Under the pieces are notes generated by a model. It worked only from the letters and a program-made list of their open reading frames with translations. It was not told the origin of the DNA and ran no database searches. The position numbers and the translations under genes were made by a program. Positions 8,847 to 19,517 of a stretch of DNA of 34,097 nt are shown in pieces. The first letter of the stretch is position 1, and every line of letters begins with the position of its first letter. This DNA comes from Gammaproteobacteria bacterium (GTDB lineage Bacteria; Pseudomonadota; Gammaproteobacteria; JAJFKG01): NCBI GenBank assembly GCA_021773335.1, contig JAJFKG010000024.1:1-34097 (forward strand). Direction: 5' to 3'.

Positions 8847-10277
8847 ATGCCAGAAGCTGCTCCACAATTTTGTATTCCCGCAGATATTCCACAACGTATT
8901 TTCCGTGCCTATGACATTCGCGGTATCGTCGATGAAACCTTAACGCACAACATTGTTTATGCGATTGGTTTAGCCATTGGTAGTGAAGCGCAAGCACAGG
9001 GTGAAAAGCAAATCATCGTCGCGCGCGATGGCCGTTTATCTGGCCCCGCTTTACAAGCTGCTTTAAGTCGAGGTTTGCAAGACAGTGGCTGTGATGTCAT
9101 CGATATTGGTGCGGTACCGACTCCCGTCATGTATTTTGCCACTTTTACTCTGCAAGCTCGTTCTGGTGTGGTGATCACGGGCAGCCACAATCCGCCCAAT
9201 TATAACGGCTTAAAAATTGTTATCGCGGGTAAGACGCTAGCCGAAGATAAGATACAAAATCTTTACCGACGCATTGTTGAAAAAGATTTAGAAAAAGGTG
9301 TAGGTGGTTATAGCAAGGTTGCGGTCATTGACGCTTACATCAAGCGCGTGTGCAGTGACATTCAATTGCAAAAAAACCTTAAAGTCGTGATGGATTGTGG
9401 TAATGGTATTGCAGGTAGCACCGCGCCGGCGTTATTAAAAGCGTTGTTAGCGCCAGCTAATGGTGAATTGATTGAACTCTACTGTGATGTAGATGGCACT
9501 TTCCCAAATCACCACCCTGATCCCAGCGTGCCGGATAATTTACGTGATGTGATTGCAGCGGTTGCCGAGCATAAGGCTGATATTGGTTTGGCTTTTGATG
9601 GTGATGGTGATCGCTTAGGTGTGGTGACGAGTGCAGGCGAAATTATCTGGCCCGATCGTCAATTGATGTTGTTTGCCAAAGATGTGTTAGCGCGTAACAC
9701 AGGCGCGACGATTCTTTATGACGTGAAGTGTAGTAAGCACCTTGCTAGCGTAATTCAAGAAAATGGTGGCCAGCCTTTGATGTGGAAGACGGGACATTCT
9801 CTTGTGAAAGCTAAACTCGCTGAATCGGGCGCTTTACTCGGTGGTGAGATGAGTGGTCATATCTTTTTTAAAGAACGCTGGTATGGCTTTGATGATGGTA
9901 TTTATACCGCAGCGCGTTTATTAGAAATTTTAGCGACAGATGCTACGCAGAATAAGCGTAGTAGCAGCGAATTATTTGCTACTATTCCCGATAGCGTGAA
10001 TACGCCGGAACTCAAGGTTAATATTCCTGAAGAAGAAAAGTTTGGCTACATGCAACGCCTAATCGCGCAAGCTAAATTTTCAAATGCGGATATGATTACT
10101 ATTGATGGCATTCGTGTGGAGTTTGCTGACGGCTGGGGTTTGGTGCGCTTATCTAATACCACACCGTGTTTGGTATTGCGTTTTGAAGCTGATGATCAAA
10201 CAGCATTAAAACGCATCATGAAATTATTCCGTACGCAAATGTTGGCGGTGGATAGTAGTTTAGAATTACCCTTTTAA
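8847..10277 (+). CDS. algC: Phosphomannomutase/phosphoglucomutase (AlgC/ManB type)
   Basis: This 476-residue alpha-D-phosphohexomutase interconverts mannose or glucose 6- and 1-phosphates for surface polysaccharide precursors. The phosphoserine loop is [13 protein letters not shown] (Ser113), the metal loop is FDGDGDR, the sugar-specificity loop is [13 protein letters not shown], and the phosphate-binding loop is RLSNTTP near the C-terminus. It lies 3 bp after dut with GGAAGG upstream, so coaBC-dut-algC forms one transcription unit. Its end overlaps the convergent pyrE by 4 bp. Substrate preference cannot be fixed from sequence alone, so the symbol is by family. Confidence 0.92.
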   Translation: MPEAAPQFCIPADIPQRIFRAYDIRGIVDETLTHNIVYAIGLAIGSEAQAQGEKQIIVARDGRLSGPALQAALSRGLQDSGCDVIDIGAVPTPVMYFATFTLQARSGVVITGSHNPPNYNGLKIVIAGKTLAEDKIQNLYRRIVEKDLEKGVGGYSKVAVIDAYIKRVCSDIQLQKNLKVVMDCGNGIAGSTAPALLKALLAPANGELIELYCDVDGTFPNHHPDPSVPDNLRDVIAAVAEHKADIGLAFDGDGDRLGVVTSAGEIIWPDRQLMLFAKDVLARNTGATILYDVKCSKHLASVIQENGGQPLMWKTGHSLVKAKLAESGALLGGEMSGHIFFKERWYGFDDGIYTAARLLEILATDATQNKRSSSELFATIPDSVNTPELKVNIPEEEKFGYMQRLIAQAKFSNADMITIDGIRVEFADGWGLVRLSNTTPCLVLRFEADDQTALKRIMKLFRTQMLAVDSSLELPF

Positions 10278-10921
10278 ATTTTTATGCCAAATTCAGCTTG
10301 GTATGCTTCGATTTTTCCTAGTGCATCAGTTTGCAGATTTTCTTCGCGCAAATAATCACACAAATCTTGCAGCGTGATAATGTGAATTACAGGGATGTTA
10401 TGCTGGTTTTGTATTTCTTGAATCGCTGAGAGCTTACCATTACCGCGCTCTTGCCGATCCAAAGCAATAGCAAGTCCGGCAAGGCTAGCATTGTTCGCTT
10501 GCATGAGTTGAAGTGATTGGCGAAAGGCGGTGCCAGCAGTAATTACATCGTCGATAATCAAGACTTTCCCTCGTAAAGGTGCACCAACAATATTGCCACC
10601 TTCACCATGGTCTTTGGCTTCTTTACGATTAAAACTAAAAGGCACGTTACGTTGGTAATGTTCGGCCAGGGCGATAGCTGTACTGCTAGCGAGTGGAATG
10701 CCTTTGTAGGCGGGCCCAAATACCATATCGTAATCAATATCAGCATGTTGGATCGCTTGCGCATAACAATCGCCGAGCTGAGCCAAGGCTTTGCCGGTAT
10801 TAAATAAACCCGCGTTAAAAAAGTAAGGGCTGATACGCCCGGATTTTAAAGTAAATTCGCCAAAACGTATGACGCCATGATCTAAGGCGAAACGGATAAA
10901 ATTGCGTTGATAATCGTGCAT
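10274..10921 (-). CDS. pyrE: Orotate phosphoribosyltransferase
   Basis: The 215-residue enzyme converts orotate and PRPP to orotidine monophosphate in pyrimidine synthesis. It shows [16 protein letters not shown], the catalytic loop region [11 protein letters not shown] and the PRPP signature [13 protein letters not shown]. The start [13 protein letters not shown] at 10921 gives the family length; the open frame extends 80 codons further upstream but would not match. It is convergent with algC and divergent from xthA, recalling the pyrE-crc neighbourhood of pseudomonads. Confidence 0.96.
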   Translation of the reverse strand: MHDYQRNFIRFALDHGVIRFGEFTLKSGRISPYFFNAGLFNTGKALAQLGDCYAQAIQHADIDYDMVFGPAYKGIPLASSTAIALAEHYQRNVPFSFNRKEAKDHGEGGNIVGAPLRGKVLIIDDVITAGTAFRQSLQLMQANNASLAGLAIALDRQERGNGKLSAIQEIQNQHNIPVIHIITLQDLCDYLREENLQTDALGKIEAYQAEFGIKI

Positions 10922-10958
10922 GGTTGTTTGTTGTCCTGCGTGTAACTCCAGGTTTCTC

Positions 10959-10987
10959 AAGATAATCAAAATAAGCCTTGATTGCAA
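10959..10987 (-). promoter_or_regulatory. Candidate pyrE promoter
   Basis: On the minus strand, TTGCAA (10982-10987) and TATCTT (10959-10964) are separated by 17 bp, 37 bp upstream of the pyrE start codon. Confidence 0.55.
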
Positions 10988-11042
10988 ATTGCATCTAAGA
11001 TGGGCTTTTGCGAGAATAGCCAGATTTGTGAATAGGTGATAT

Positions 11043-11843
11043 ATGAGTGAACAAGCAATGCGAGTGATCAGCATTAATTTAAACGGTATACGTGCGGCTG
11101 CACGTAAAGGGTTTTTCGAGTGGTTAGCAAAACAAAATGCCGACGTCGTGTGTATGCAAGAAACCAAAGCACAGATCCACCAATTAGAGGCAGAGCATTT
11201 TTATCCAGATGATTATTATCATTACTTCTTTGATGCTGAAAAGAAAGGTTATTCTGGTGTTGGTATTTACACGCGACGTGAGCCCGACAAAGTGATTACT
11301 GGTTTGGGATGGCAGACTGCAGATACAGAAGGGCGTTATATTCAAGTCGATCTCGGTAAGTTGAGTGTGATTTCTTTATATATGCCTTCGGGATCCAGCG
11401 GTGATGTGCGCCAAGACTTAAAGTTCGAATTCATGGATAAGTTCATGCCCTATTTGCAAAGTCTGCGCCGTAAGCGACGAGAATATATTATTTGTGGCGA
11501 TTGGAATATCGCACATAAAAAAATAGACATAAAGAATTGGCGCGGTAATCAAAAGAATTCAGGCTTTTTGCCTGAAGAGCGCGCATGGCTAGATGAATTA
11601 TTTGATAAGGTGGGTTATGTGGATGCCTTTCGCGTCGTTAATCAAGAAGAAGATCAATACACGTGGTGGTCTAACCGTGGGCAAGCTTGGGCGAAGAATG
11701 TGGGGTGGCGCATCGATTACCAAATCATAACCCCCAAGCTGAAAGACACAGTTAAAGATGCTCATATTTACAAAGAAGAGCGGTTTTCGGATCATGCGCC
11801 TTTAATTATTGACTATGAGGGGACAATGGATGATTTTGCTTAA
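11043..11843 (+). CDS. xthA: Exodeoxyribonuclease III / AP endonuclease
   Basis: This 266-residue member of the exonuclease III family repairs abasic sites and 3'-blocked ends. Catalytic residues are retained: N in ISINLNGIR, Glu in MQETKA, Asp/Asn in [12 protein letters not shown], Asp in WRIDYQ and Asp-His in [10 protein letters not shown]. Overall it resembles Pseudomonas Crc as much as E. coli Xth, and Crc is also encoded beside pyrE. Crc has lost these catalytic residues, so this copy should be an active nuclease. The true N-terminus may be either Met1 or Met6. Confidence 0.93.
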   Translation: MSEQAMRVISINLNGIRAAARKGFFEWLAKQNADVVCMQETKAQIHQLEAEHFYPDDYYHYFFDAEKKGYSGVGIYTRREPDKVITGLGWQTADTEGRYIQVDLGKLSVISLYMPSGSSGDVRQDLKFEFMDKFMPYLQSLRRKRREYIICGDWNIAHKKIDIKNWRGNQKNSGFLPEERAWLDELFDKVGYVDAFRVVNQEEDQYTWWSNRGQAWAKNVGWRIDYQIITPKLKDTVKDAHIYKEERFSDHAPLIIDYEGTMDDFA

Positions 11844-11868
11844 TATTGGCTTTTTCCTGAGGGGGGCC

Positions 11869-12588
11869 TCATCCAACTTCTAATGCCGCTTTTTGTTTTA
11901 CCAGTAATTCTTGAATACCGCTTTTGGCTAACTCAAGCATGACATTGAGTTCGTTTTGTTGAAAGGCACCGTCTTCGGCAGTACCTTGAATTTCGATAAA
12001 ACCGTCATTATCATTCATAACAACGTTCATATCGGTTGCGGCATTGGAATCTTCGGCATAATCTAAATCGAGTACTGGGGTACCACTAAAGATGCCAACG
12101 GATACCGAAGCAATTAAATGTTTTACTGGACTTGTATTAATGCGTCCTTTCTTATAGAGGGCCTTAATCGCATCCATTAACGCGACACAACCGCCAGTAA
12201 TAGATGCGGTACGCGTGCCGCCATCGGCTTGGATCACATCGCAATCAACATGAATGCTGATTTCACCTAATTGCTTCAGATCGACTGCTGCACGTAGTGA
12301 GCGACCAATTAAACGTTGAATTTCTAGCGTGCGCCCACCTTGTTTGCCGCGACTGGCTTCACGATCGATGCGTGAATGAGTGGAGCGTGGTAACATACCG
12401 TATTCAGCAGTGATCCACCCGCGGCCTTGACCTTTCAAAAAGCGTGGTACGTTATCTAGCACTGAAGCCGTACATATAACCTTGGTATCACCAAATTCGA
12501 CTAATACTGATCCTTCTGCGTGTTTCGTGTAATGGCGGGTAAGTTTAATCTCGCGTAATTGGTCGGGGGTTCTGCCGCTTGGTCTCAT
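11869..12588 (-). CDS. rph: Ribonuclease PH
   Basis: This 239-residue phosphorolytic 3'-5' exoribonuclease trims tRNA precursors. Family signatures are [72 protein letters not shown] and [17 protein letters not shown], the last carrying phosphate-binding residues. ATG 12588 is chosen over GTG 12600 because AGGA sits 5-6 nt before it and MRP is the family start. The full C-terminal part, often truncated in E. coli K-12 strains, is present. It diverges from yicC. Confidence 0.97.
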   Translation of the reverse strand: MRPSGRTPDQLREIKLTRHYTKHAEGSVLVEFGDTKVICTASVLDNVPRFLKGQGRGWITAEYGMLPRSTHSRIDREASRGKQGGRTLEIQRLIGRSLRAAVDLKQLGEISIHVDCDVIQADGGTRTASITGGCVALMDAIKALYKKGRINTSPVKHLIASVSVGIFSGTPVLDLDYAEDSNAATDMNVVMNDNDGFIEIQGTAEDGAFQQNELNVMLELAKSGIQELLVKQKAALEVG

Positions 12589-12624
12589 AATATTCCTCAC
12601 TGATGGTGGTTGCTAGGAAGCGCA

Positions 12625-12652
12625 ATTATACAGGACTTAGCGCATTGGCAAA
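12625..12652 (-). promoter_or_regulatory. Candidate rph promoter
   Basis: On the minus strand, a perfect TATAAT (12625-12630) is preceded after 16 bp by TTTGCC (12647-12652), 37 bp upstream of the rph start. The -35 is weak. Confidence 0.55.
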
Positions 12653-12661
12653 GAGAGAATT

Positions 12662-12690
12662 TTGCTCCGCACGACAATTTCGGGTACTAT
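12662..12690 (+). promoter_or_regulatory. Candidate yicC-gmk promoter
   Basis: TTGCTC (12662-12667) and TACTAT (12685-12690) are separated by 17 bp, 36 bp before the yicC start and back-to-back with the rph promoter. Confidence 0.6.
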
Positions 12691-12725
12691 CTGGCGAGTA
12701 CTCAATAAGTTAAAGAGGTAAGGCA

Positions 12726-13592
12726 ATGATTTATAGCATGACAGCGTTTGCGAGATGTAGCGCACGCGGAGATTGGGGGCATGCAACTTGTGAATTGCGC
12801 TCGGTTAACCATCGCTATCTAGATGTTGGGATCCGCACACCAGAAAGTTTGCGCGCTCTAGAGACAAAAATGCGTGAGTTTCTGCGTGAACAGATACAAC
12901 GAGGCAAGGTTGAATGTCAATTTCGCTTTACTGCAGGTGAAGCTGTTGAGTCAGATATTCAAGTTAATCACCGCCTGGTTAAACAATTACTGAATGCAAC
13001 TACTGAGGTGGAAGGCATGCTGGACAAAGCATCAGCAGTCCGCCCATTTGATATTTTACGCTGGCCTGATGTCTTACAAACAGGGGAGATCGATAAGTCG
13101 CAATTAGAAGCAGCGGTAATGCCTTTATTGCAGGAGACAACCAAGGAATTCATTGCGGCACGCCAAAGAGAAGGGCAAGCTTTACATGATTTTTTACAGC
13201 AACGTTTGCAAAAAATCAGTCAGCAGGTGCAGCAGCTTGTGCCGCAATTACCCGAGTTTTTGCACCAACAGCGCGATAAAATCATGCAGCGTTTTGCTGA
13301 GGCCAAGGTTGAACTTGATTCAGAACGTCTAGAACAGGAAATGGTGATGTTAGCTCAGCGCAGCGATGTTGCTGAGGAACTTGATCGTTTGCAGGCACAT
13401 ATTGCTGAAGTAGAGCGTGTCTTACAACAAGGTGGCCCAGTTGGGCGTCGGCTCGATTTTCTCATGCAAGAAATGAATCGTGAGGCTAATACCTTAGCGT
13501 CTAAGTCGATAAGCACCGTGATTACGCAGACGGCTATCGAATTAAAAGTATTGATAGAGCAAATGCGTGAGCAAATCCAAAATATTGAATAG
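12726..13592 (+). CDS. yicC: YicC-family endoribonuclease
   Basis: The 288-residue protein starts MIYSMTAFARC and contains ELRSVNHRYLDVGIR, LREQIQRGKVECQFRF and the C-terminal block GRRLDFLMQEMNREANTL.SK, all diagnostic of the YicC family. Members are reported as RNases or RNase adaptors affecting small RNAs. The centre (~residues 150-230) is strongly helical and Gln-rich. It precedes gmk, as in many gammaproteobacteria, and likely shares its transcript (37-bp gap). Confidence 0.93.
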   Translation: MIYSMTAFARCSARGDWGHATCELRSVNHRYLDVGIRTPESLRALETKMREFLREQIQRGKVECQFRFTAGEAVESDIQVNHRLVKQLLNATTEVEGMLDKASAVRPFDILRWPDVLQTGEIDKSQLEAAVMPLLQETTKEFIAARQREGQALHDFLQQRLQKISQQVQQLVPQLPEFLHQQRDKIMQRFAEAKVELDSERLEQEMVMLAQRSDVAEELDRLQAHIAEVERVLQQGGPVGRRLDFLMQEMNREANTLASKSISTVITQTAIELKVLIEQMREQIQNIE

Positions 13593-13629
13593 GGCAGAAT
13601 ATTGAGTAGGCCGATTAACAAGGAGCGAC

Positions 13630-14250
13630 ATGGCTAAACCTTCAGGAAACCTTTTCATTGTTGCTGCCGCCTCTGGAACCGGTAAAACTAGCTTGGTTGA
13701 TGAACTGATAAAGTCGCTGAGTGGGATCCAAGTTTCAGTGTCGCATACTACACGTCCTAGGCGTGCCAACGAGAAAGATGGTGAGAATTACCATTTTATT
13801 GACGAAGCGATGTTTAAACAGATGGCTACTGCAGGCCAATTCATTGAGCATGCGCAAGTCTTTGGTCACTATTATGGTACCGCACAGTCATGGGTCGAAG
13901 CGCAGTTAGCGGCGGGTATTGATATTATCTTAGAGATTGATTGGCAGGGGGCCGAGCAAATCCGACGTTTATTTCCTGAAGTGATTACGGTTTTTATTTT
14001 GCCGCCTTCGCGCCAATGTTTATTGGAGAGACTCAAAGCGCGTGGCCAAGACGATCAAACGGTCATTGAGAAGCGCATGTCTCAGGCTAGTAATGAAATT
14101 TCACATTGTTATGCATTCGATTATATCGTTATCAATGACGAGTTTGAGCTCGCCCTTAAGCAATTATGCAGCATTGTCGAGACGCAGCGTTTGCGTCAAG
14201 CCCGCCAAGCCGCTGTTTACGCTGATTTAGTCAAAGATTTATTAGCTTAA
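13630..14250 (+). CDS. gmk: Guanylate kinase
   Basis: The 206-residue enzyme phosphorylates GMP to GDP. The P-loop is AAASGTGKTSL; the usual P or S after the first Ala is replaced by Ala, but the GxxxxGK core is intact. The GMP-binding region is VSHTTRPRRANEKDGENYHFI and the lid region follows LPPSRQCLLERLKARGQDD. An AAGGAG-type site precedes ATG 13630. GDP/GTP supply links it to the downstream rpoZ-spoT pair, its conserved neighbours. Confidence 0.96.
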   Translation: MAKPSGNLFIVAAASGTGKTSLVDELIKSLSGIQVSVSHTTRPRRANEKDGENYHFIDEAMFKQMATAGQFIEHAQVFGHYYGTAQSWVEAQLAAGIDIILEIDWQGAEQIRRLFPEVITVFILPPSRQCLLERLKARGQDDQTVIEKRMSQASNEISHCYAFDYIVINDEFELALKQLCSIVETQRLRQARQAAVYADLVKDLLA

Positions 14251-14331
14251 TTTGTTGGCAAAATGCCCTAAAGCGAGTAAACTAGCGCGTTCGCTATTTC
14301 AAGTCTTTATTTATGATGTCCGGAGGTATCC

Positions 14332-14931
14332 ATGGCCCGAGTTACAGTTGAAGACTGTTTAAAAAATGTTCGGAATCGCTTTGATCTTGTCATGCTCGCA
14401 ACCAAGCGTGCGCGCTTATTAAAGCGTGGCACGGTCAACCCAACCGTTGAATGGGGTAATGATAAAGCTACCGTGGTTGCTTTGCGTGAGTTAGCGGCGG
14501 GTAGTATTGATGTTGACCACTTGCGCCGCATAAATGAGTATGGTGAGACACCAGAAGATCAAGCAAATGCACAGCAAACTGCGCAACAAGCTGCTAGTGA
14601 TGCCTTTATTACCAGTAGTGAAGAAAAAGTAGTTGAGCAACCTACTGAAGTAAAAGAACAATCTGGCAGCACGGATAGCGCTGCTGAGCAACAAACGGTG
14701 GCGGATACTCGACAAAATGAACCGCAAAAAATGCCATCTTTGGGAGAAACACCTATTTTCCAGGTGCCTGCAGAAGCGATCCAAGAGGCAACTGCTGAAG
14801 TTGGTGAGGCGCCTAAAAAAGATAACCGCAGTGAGCAATCAGCATCTGATACCGACTCAGAGAAGCAAGAAACTGATGAAACCCAAGAAAATTCATCTGC
14901 ATCTCTTAAATCAGACTCAGGATCTGAATAA
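14332..14931 (+). CDS. rpoZ: RNA polymerase omega subunit with long acidic C-terminal extension
   Basis: Residues 1-~72 are a standard omega subunit ([43 protein letters not shown]), which helps assemble RNA polymerase and forms part of one ppGpp-binding site in many proteobacteria. The protein then continues to 199 residues, where 80-100 is usual. The extra ~120 residues are low-complexity and rich in Glu, Gln, Ser, Thr and Asp, with no predicted fold. No frameshift is evident, because the frame ends directly before a strong terminator. GGAGG-like sequence precedes ATG 14332. Confidence 0.93.
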   Translation: MARVTVEDCLKNVRNRFDLVMLATKRARLLKRGTVNPTVEWGNDKATVVALRELAAGSIDVDHLRRINEYGETPEDQANAQQTAQQAASDAFITSSEEKVVEQPTEVKEQSGSTDSAAEQQTVADTRQNEPQKMPSLGETPIFQVPAEAIQEATAEVGEAPKKDNRSEQSASDTDSEKQETDETQENSSASLKSDSGSE

Positions 14932-14941
14932 CCCTCTTATG

Positions 14942-14978
14942 CCATGGAGTAATTTTATGAATTACTCCATGGTTTTTT
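14942..14978 (+). terminator. Rho-independent terminator after rpoZ
   Basis: A 13-bp perfect stem (CCATGGAGTAATT at 14942-14954 and its complement at 14960-14972) with a 5-nt loop is followed by TTTTTT (14973-14978), 11 bp after the rpoZ stop. It implies that spoT has its own promoter; an extended -10 (TGC-TATATT at 15066-15071) is a weak candidate. Confidence 0.93.
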
Positions 14979-15113
14979 CAATGTTTCTCATACCGTTTTC
15001 CGTATCGTTTTACAGATAAACTGATTATCCACAAGCAAAAGCTAACATCCTGCCGTAAATTTTGCTATATTTATAGGTAAAACAAGTAGTTAACTTTGTT
15101 TGTGGAGGTAAGT

Positions 15114-17279
15114 TTGATTTCGTCGTTTGTTTCCAAAGCCGACCCAGCAGTAAAGCTTTTTAAAAAGCTACGCAATGCTTTGGAAGAATATCTTGATAAA
15201 GAGCAAATTGAGCGAATTTACCAAGCTTATCTATTAGCGCGTGGTGCCCACGAGGGGCAAATGCGCAAAAGTGGCGAAGAGTATATTACCCACCCAGTTG
15301 CTGTCGCAGAAATCCTTGCACACATGCGCCTTGATCCGGAAAGCATCATGGCGGCGTTAATGCATGACGTCATCGAAGATACGGGGGTTGATAAGAAAAC
15401 GTTGGCGGAAAAATTCGGTGATTCGGTAGCCGAATTAGTGGATGGTGTCAGCAAATTAACTCAGATTAAATTTGAAAGCCGTGCGGAAGCGCAAGCTGAG
15501 AATTTCCGCAAGATGGTTTTAGCCATGGTGCGTGATATCCGCGTAATCTTGATTAAGCTGGCCGACCGCTTACACAATATGCAAACCCTAGAATCCTTGC
15601 CACAAGAGAAACGATCACGTATCGCACTTGAGACCCTTGAAATTTACGCGCCAATTGCCAATCGCTTAGGGATGCATAGTTTCCGCGTTGAATTTGAAGA
15701 TCTTGGTTTTGCTGCATTGCATCCCATGCGTTACCGTATTTTGCAAGAGGCTGTTGCAAAGGCGCGCGGCAATCGCAAAGAAATTGTCAAGGTTATTGAA
15801 AGTGCTCTGCAAGCTTGTTTAAAACAGAAAAATGTTCCCGTGGCGACTGTCTATGGCCGTGAAAAACATTTATATAGCATTTATAAAAAAATGCGTAACA
15901 AGAAACTTTCCTTCAATGAAATTATGGATATCTACGCTTTTCGCATCATTGTTGATGACTTGGATTCTTGTTACCGAATTCTAGGTGTAGTGCATAATCT
16001 CTATAAACCTGTGCCTGAGCGTTTCAAAGATTATATTGCGATCCCTAAGACCAATGGTTATCAATCGTTACATACAACTTTATTTGGTCCTTATGGTGTG
16101 CCGATTGAAATACAAATCCGTAGCAAAGAAATGGATCGTATGGCTGAAAATGGCATTGCCTCACATTGGCTATATAAGTCAGGCGAAACAGCCGACAATG
16201 AAGCACAAATGCGTGCGCGTGAGTGGCTCAAAGGTCTGTTAGAAATGCAGCAAAGTACCGGTAGTTCACTTGAGTTTATCGAAAACGTCAAAATCGATTT
16301 ATTTCCCGATGAAGTGTACGTCTTTACACCCAATGGTGATATCGTCAAATTACCTAGTGGTGCAACAGCGGTTGATTTTGCTTATGCCGTGCATTCAGAT
16401 ATTGGTAATAGTTGTATTGCGACCAAGATCAACCGGCGTTTAGCACCATTGAGTTCTACTCTCATTAATGGACAAACAGTAGAAATTATTACTGCTGCAG
16501 GTGCGCGTCCAAACAGTGCTTGGTTGAACTTTGTTGTGACCGGTAAAGCACGAAGCAATATCCGTCATTTCCTCAAAGGTCAGCAACGTGCAGAATCGAT
16601 CGCATTAGGTAAACGTTTGCTGGAGAAAGCGCTCGACGGTATGGGACAACCATGGCAAATTTTACCACAAGACAATATTGAAGCTGTATTACGCGAATCA
16701 AATTATAAAAATGAAGATGAATTATTTGAAAACATTGGCTTAGGCAATCAAGTGCCACTCGTTGTAGCGCGTCGCCTTGCTGTGGTTGCTGAACCAGAGC
16801 GAGAAGCGCAAGCATCTGGGCCAGTACTTGATACTGATGTTCCACCTTTAAGTATCAAAGGCAGCGAAGGTATGGTTGTGAATTTTGCCTCTTGCTGCCG
16901 CCCGATACCCGGTGATCCGATCGTCGGCCTGTTGTCGAGTGGCCGAGGGCTTATTGTGCATAATGAGCAATGCCGTAAAGTACTTGGCTATACCCAACAA
17001 GCTGGGCAATTTGTGAATGTCTGTTGGGAAGATGAGGTTGAAGGTGAGTTTGAAGCAGATATACGCGTGTTTGCGGAAAACCGTCGAGGTGTATTAGCAA
17101 TGTTAGCTCATGCAATTTCTGATGCCGATTCTAATATCGTTGATATCGCAGTTGAAGAACGCGATGGCCGTTATTCACAGGTGAGTATGACTTTGGCGGT
17201 ACGTAATCGTGTGCATTTAGCGCGAGTCATGCGTCGTTTACGTTCAGTCTCTGCTGTTAATAAAATTAAACGCCAATAA
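15114..17279 (+). CDS. spoT: Bifunctional (p)ppGpp synthetase/hydrolase
   Basis: This long RSH protein of about 721 residues sets (p)ppGpp levels. The HD hydrolase region has [10 protein letters not shown] and [11 protein letters not shown] with the metal-binding His-Asp pair. The synthetase region has [44 protein letters not shown] and [10 protein letters not shown]. The TGS domain follows ([25 protein letters not shown]), and a C-terminal ACT domain ends the protein. The start is taken as TTG 15114, because GGAGG lies 5 nt upstream; the frame is open further back but lacks a ribosome site. It lies downstream of rpoZ, whose product helps sense ppGpp. Confidence 0.95.
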   Translation: MISSFVSKADPAVKLFKKLRNALEEYLDKEQIERIYQAYLLARGAHEGQMRKSGEEYITHPVAVAEILAHMRLDPESIMAALMHDVIEDTGVDKKTLAEKFGDSVAELVDGVSKLTQIKFESRAEAQAENFRKMVLAMVRDIRVILIKLADRLHNMQTLESLPQEKRSRIALETLEIYAPIANRLGMHSFRVEFEDLGFAALHPMRYRILQEAVAKARGNRKEIVKVIESALQACLKQKNVPVATVYGREKHLYSIYKKMRNKKLSFNEIMDIYAFRIIVDDLDSCYRILGVVHNLYKPVPERFKDYIAIPKTNGYQSLHTTLFGPYGVPIEIQIRSKEMDRMAENGIASHWLYKSGETADNEAQMRAREWLKGLLEMQQSTGSSLEFIENVKIDLFPDEVYVFTPNGDIVKLPSGATAVDFAYAVHSDIGNSCIATKINRRLAPLSSTLINGQTVEIITAAGARPNSAWLNFVVTGKARSNIRHFLKGQQRAESIALGKRLLEKALDGMGQPWQILPQDNIEAVLRESNYKNEDELFENIGLGNQVPLVVARRLAVVAEPEREAQASGPVLDTDVPPLSIKGSEGMVVNFASCCRPIPGDPIVGLLSSGRGLIVHNEQCRKVLGYTQQAGQFVNVCWEDEVEGEFEADIRVFAENRRGVLAMLAHAISDADSNIVDIAVEERDGRYSQVSMTLAVRNRVHLARVMRRLRSVSAVNKIKRQ

Positions 17280-17304
17280 ATATTTTAAGCTTTTATCAAT
17301 CAAT

Positions 17305-17697
17305 ATGAAAATGACAAAACAAACTATCCACACCGACAAAGCTCCTGCCGCAATCGGCACCTATAGCCAAGCGGTTAAAGTTGGTAATACAGTGTATCTC
17401 TCAGGGCAAATTCCTTTAGAGCCAACAACCATGGAACTCATTAGCGAAGATGTTGCCACTCAAATTAAACGAGTTTTTCAAAATCTTAGGGCAGTGTGCC
17501 AAGCAGCAGGGGGTGATTTGGTAGATATTGTGAAACTTAATATTTATCTGACCGATCTCAGTCATTTCCCTATCGTTAACGAAGTTATGGGTGAATTTTT
17601 CGTTGAACCTTATCCGGCTCGCGCAGCAGTTGGCGTTGCAGCTTTACCACGTGATGTCGCGGTGGAGATGGAAGCAGTCATGATCATGGCTAATTAA
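17305..17697 (+). CDS. ridA: RidA-family reactive intermediate deaminase
   Basis: The 130-residue protein hydrolyses reactive enamine/imine intermediates released by PLP enzymes. It shows [33 protein letters not shown]-like [10 protein letters not shown], and [22 protein letters not shown] with the substrate-binding Arg. Met1 and Met3 are both possible starts, and the ribosome site is weak. It lies 25 bp after spoT, likely in the same transcript, and overlaps the convergent MFS gene by 8 bp. Confidence 0.93.
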   Translation: MKMTKQTIHTDKAPAAIGTYSQAVKVGNTVYLSGQIPLEPTTMELISEDVATQIKRVFQNLRAVCQAAGGDLVDIVKLNIYLTDLSHFPIVNEVMGEFFVEPYPARAAVGVAALPRDVAVEMEAVMIMAN

Positions 17698-18997
17698 CTG
17701 CTTCTCCAACCCGACAGCAATAAGTCTCGCGGATAAACATCACACAAATAATGCCAAGTAACTGACACGCGGGTAAGAGGCTTAATGCAATATGGTAATC
17801 GTGCAATGAAAAAACGTGTGCACCTTGGGTGAGTTTCCCTTGCCAATTTTCATCGAGTAAGAATCCAATTAACGGTTGAAAAATCGTGCCGCCAAGCATG
17901 ACCAACATATTGGTAAAGCCAATCACTACGCCACTAATACGCTTAGAGTGTAATTCACAATTGACGACAAACGCGAGTAACATACTACTCGAGAAAAAAC
18001 CTAAACAAAATAATAATACGCTGATCAATAATTCAGACGGTAAACGCACATAAATAACGGCTAATAAGCTAAATAAAGCACCAATGGCGCCTATCATCAT
18101 AATGAGTTTGCGTTGTCCCAACCAACTGGAAAATTGCCCGTTGAGTGGACCGCCAATGGCAATGCCAATAAAGACTACCGAAGATAAACCGGCTGCTTCA
18201 GGCTTGGTGAGAGCGTAGGATTGCATTAAGAAAGGCACACTCCACAATTCAGCAAAACCTGCAATCGGCGCTACTAATAAGCCACCAAAACATGCGGCTA
18301 ACCACGTTTGTTTAGAGCGCAGAATCTTTTTAATGCCGCTGACTAATTCTTGGTTGCTAGGAAACAATGGTTCACGCGGCGATATTTGCTGTTGATAGGG
18401 GGCATCACGGATGATTAATAGGTTAAGAATCGTCAAAGCAATACCGATAATTGCTGCAGCATGCATGGTATAGCGCCAACCTAATTGGCCCACAACATAT
18501 GCCAATGGTGCTTCACCATTGATAGCGCCGATGACGCCCAGCATATTGGTTAAGCCGACGACTAAGGCAAAGCGTTTAGCTGGAAACCAAGCCGCACTGA
18601 GTTTTAAACAGCCGACGAAAGCAAATGCAGAACCTATACCCATTAATACTCGACCAAATTCAGCGATACCCAGAGTGTTTGTTGTTGCAAACAGATAACT
18701 GCCTAAGGCAACCATGGTAGCTGCAAAAGTTAACAAGCGCCGTGGACCATAGCGATCTAACAAAATTCCCACAGGGATTTGCATGATCGCATAGGCGTAA
18801 TAATACATCGCTGATAGGCTACCAAGCGTTTCGGCGCTGACATGGAAAGAGCGCATCAAATCATCGACCATCACGGTGGGAGAGATTCTTAGAAAAAATT
18901 CATAAGAATAAAATAGTGCGGCAACAATCCAAATTACCCATGCATAGGCTTGTGGGCGTGGTTGGGCAGAATTGTCTGGTGGTCTGTTAGTCGGCAT
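17690..18997 (-). CDS. MFS transporter, 12 transmembrane segments
   Basis: The 435-residue inner-membrane protein has about twelve hydrophobic segments and a loop 2-3 motif close to the MFS signature ([13 protein letters not shown], ~77-89). [37 protein letters not shown] continues the pattern of anion/organic-acid permease-like MFS proteins common in Legionella and Coxiella. The substrate cannot be told. It starts 21 bp after the small membrane-protein gene, with AGGG before its ATG, so the two are probably co-transcribed. Confidence 0.88.
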   Translation of the reverse strand: MPTNRPPDNSAQPRPQAYAWVIWIVAALFYSYEFFLRISPTVMVDDLMRSFHVSAETLGSLSAMYYYAYAIMQIPVGILLDRYGPRRLLTFAATMVALGSYLFATTNTLGIAEFGRVLMGIGSAFAFVGCLKLSAAWFPAKRFALVVGLTNMLGVIGAINGEAPLAYVVGQLGWRYTMHAAAIIGIALTILNLLIIRDAPYQQQISPREPLFPSNQELVSGIKKILRSKQTWLAACFGGLLVAPIAGFAELWSVPFLMQSYALTKPEAAGLSSVVFIGIAIGGPLNGQFSSWLGQRKLIMMIGAIGALFSLLAVIYVRLPSELLISVLLFCLGFFSSSMLLAFVVNCELHSKRISGVVIGFTNMLVMLGGTIFQPLIGFLLDENWQGKLTQGAHVFSLHDYHIALSLLPACQLLGIICVMFIRETYCCRVGEAVN

Positions 18998-19018
18998 GCG
19001 AATCCCTACAAGTGCTAT

Positions 19019-19273
19019 TTATAGAAATTCGTCATGGTCATAGGTTTGGATCTTTGGCGTTTCTTTATCCCCTTTCTTATGACCTTTATTTTTTTTACCA
19101 GGGAAAAATTTCGCCTTGATGTAGGCAATCCCGAATAAGATAAGCCCGATCAGAACGCCCCATAGCACGACGTACCACAGGATGATCAAGCCGACGATCA
19201 GCAAGACAATAAAGATGCCGAGCATGATAAAAGGGCCGATACGGCTAAAGAGGCTATTCAATTGTTGGCGCAT
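19019..19273 (-). CDS. Small membrane protein with basic tail
   Basis: This 84-residue protein is not recognised. Residues ~13-52 are almost entirely Ile, Leu, Val, Gly and Trp and would form one long or two short membrane spans with a tight turn. The tail (55-84) starts with a Lys-rich stretch and ends acidic. By the positive-inside rule, the basic tail should be cytoplasmic. It directly precedes the MFS gene on the same strand (21-bp gap). AAGG lies ~10 nt before its ATG. Confidence 0.7.
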   Translation of the reverse strand: MRQQLNSLFSRIGPFIMLGIFIVLLIVGLIILWYVVLWGVLIGLILFGIAYIKAKFFPGKKNKGHKKGDKETPKIQTYDHDEFL

Positions 19274-19403
19274 GAAAAGGTTACCTTGTTGTCAAATCGG
19301 GAGCGTACAGAGCGCCATTATAACAAAGCTTTTGTCACATGCATTTTATGCAAAAACGCATGAGTTTGGCTCAATGTAATTTGCGTTGCTATTCTTGATC
19401 AAG

Positions 19404-19435
19404 TTAAGCCTATCTTAAGCTTTTAAGCGTATAAT
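19404..19435 (+). promoter_or_regulatory. Tandem TTAAG repeats (PmrA-box-like) ahead of a perfect -10
   Basis: TTAAGC occurs three times (19404-19409, 19415-19420, 19423-19428). The first two are exactly 11 bp apart, followed by TATAAT at 19430-19435. Tandem TTAAG/TTAAT half-sites at 11-bp spacing in place of a -35 are the known layout of PmrA-activated promoters in Salmonella and, with variants, Legionella and Coxiella. The downstream gene is the effector-like membrane protein. Binding by PmrA is an inference. Confidence 0.5.
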
Positions 19436-19517
19436 TTGCCGCGTGTAGGGCGTACCTTATGCGCGAACACACACATAGCTACAAAGATTGCCATAACGGT
19501 AAATGTAGGAGAGGAAA

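Noticed and set aside
10922..11167. 80-codon N-terminal extension of pyrE
   Set aside because: The extension has no homology to the family and overlaps the start of xthA and the pyrE promoter.
11858..11871. Short inverted repeat (TGAGG-GGGG-CCTCA) between xthA and rph as a terminator
   Set aside because: The stem is only 5 bp and no T-run follows on either strand.
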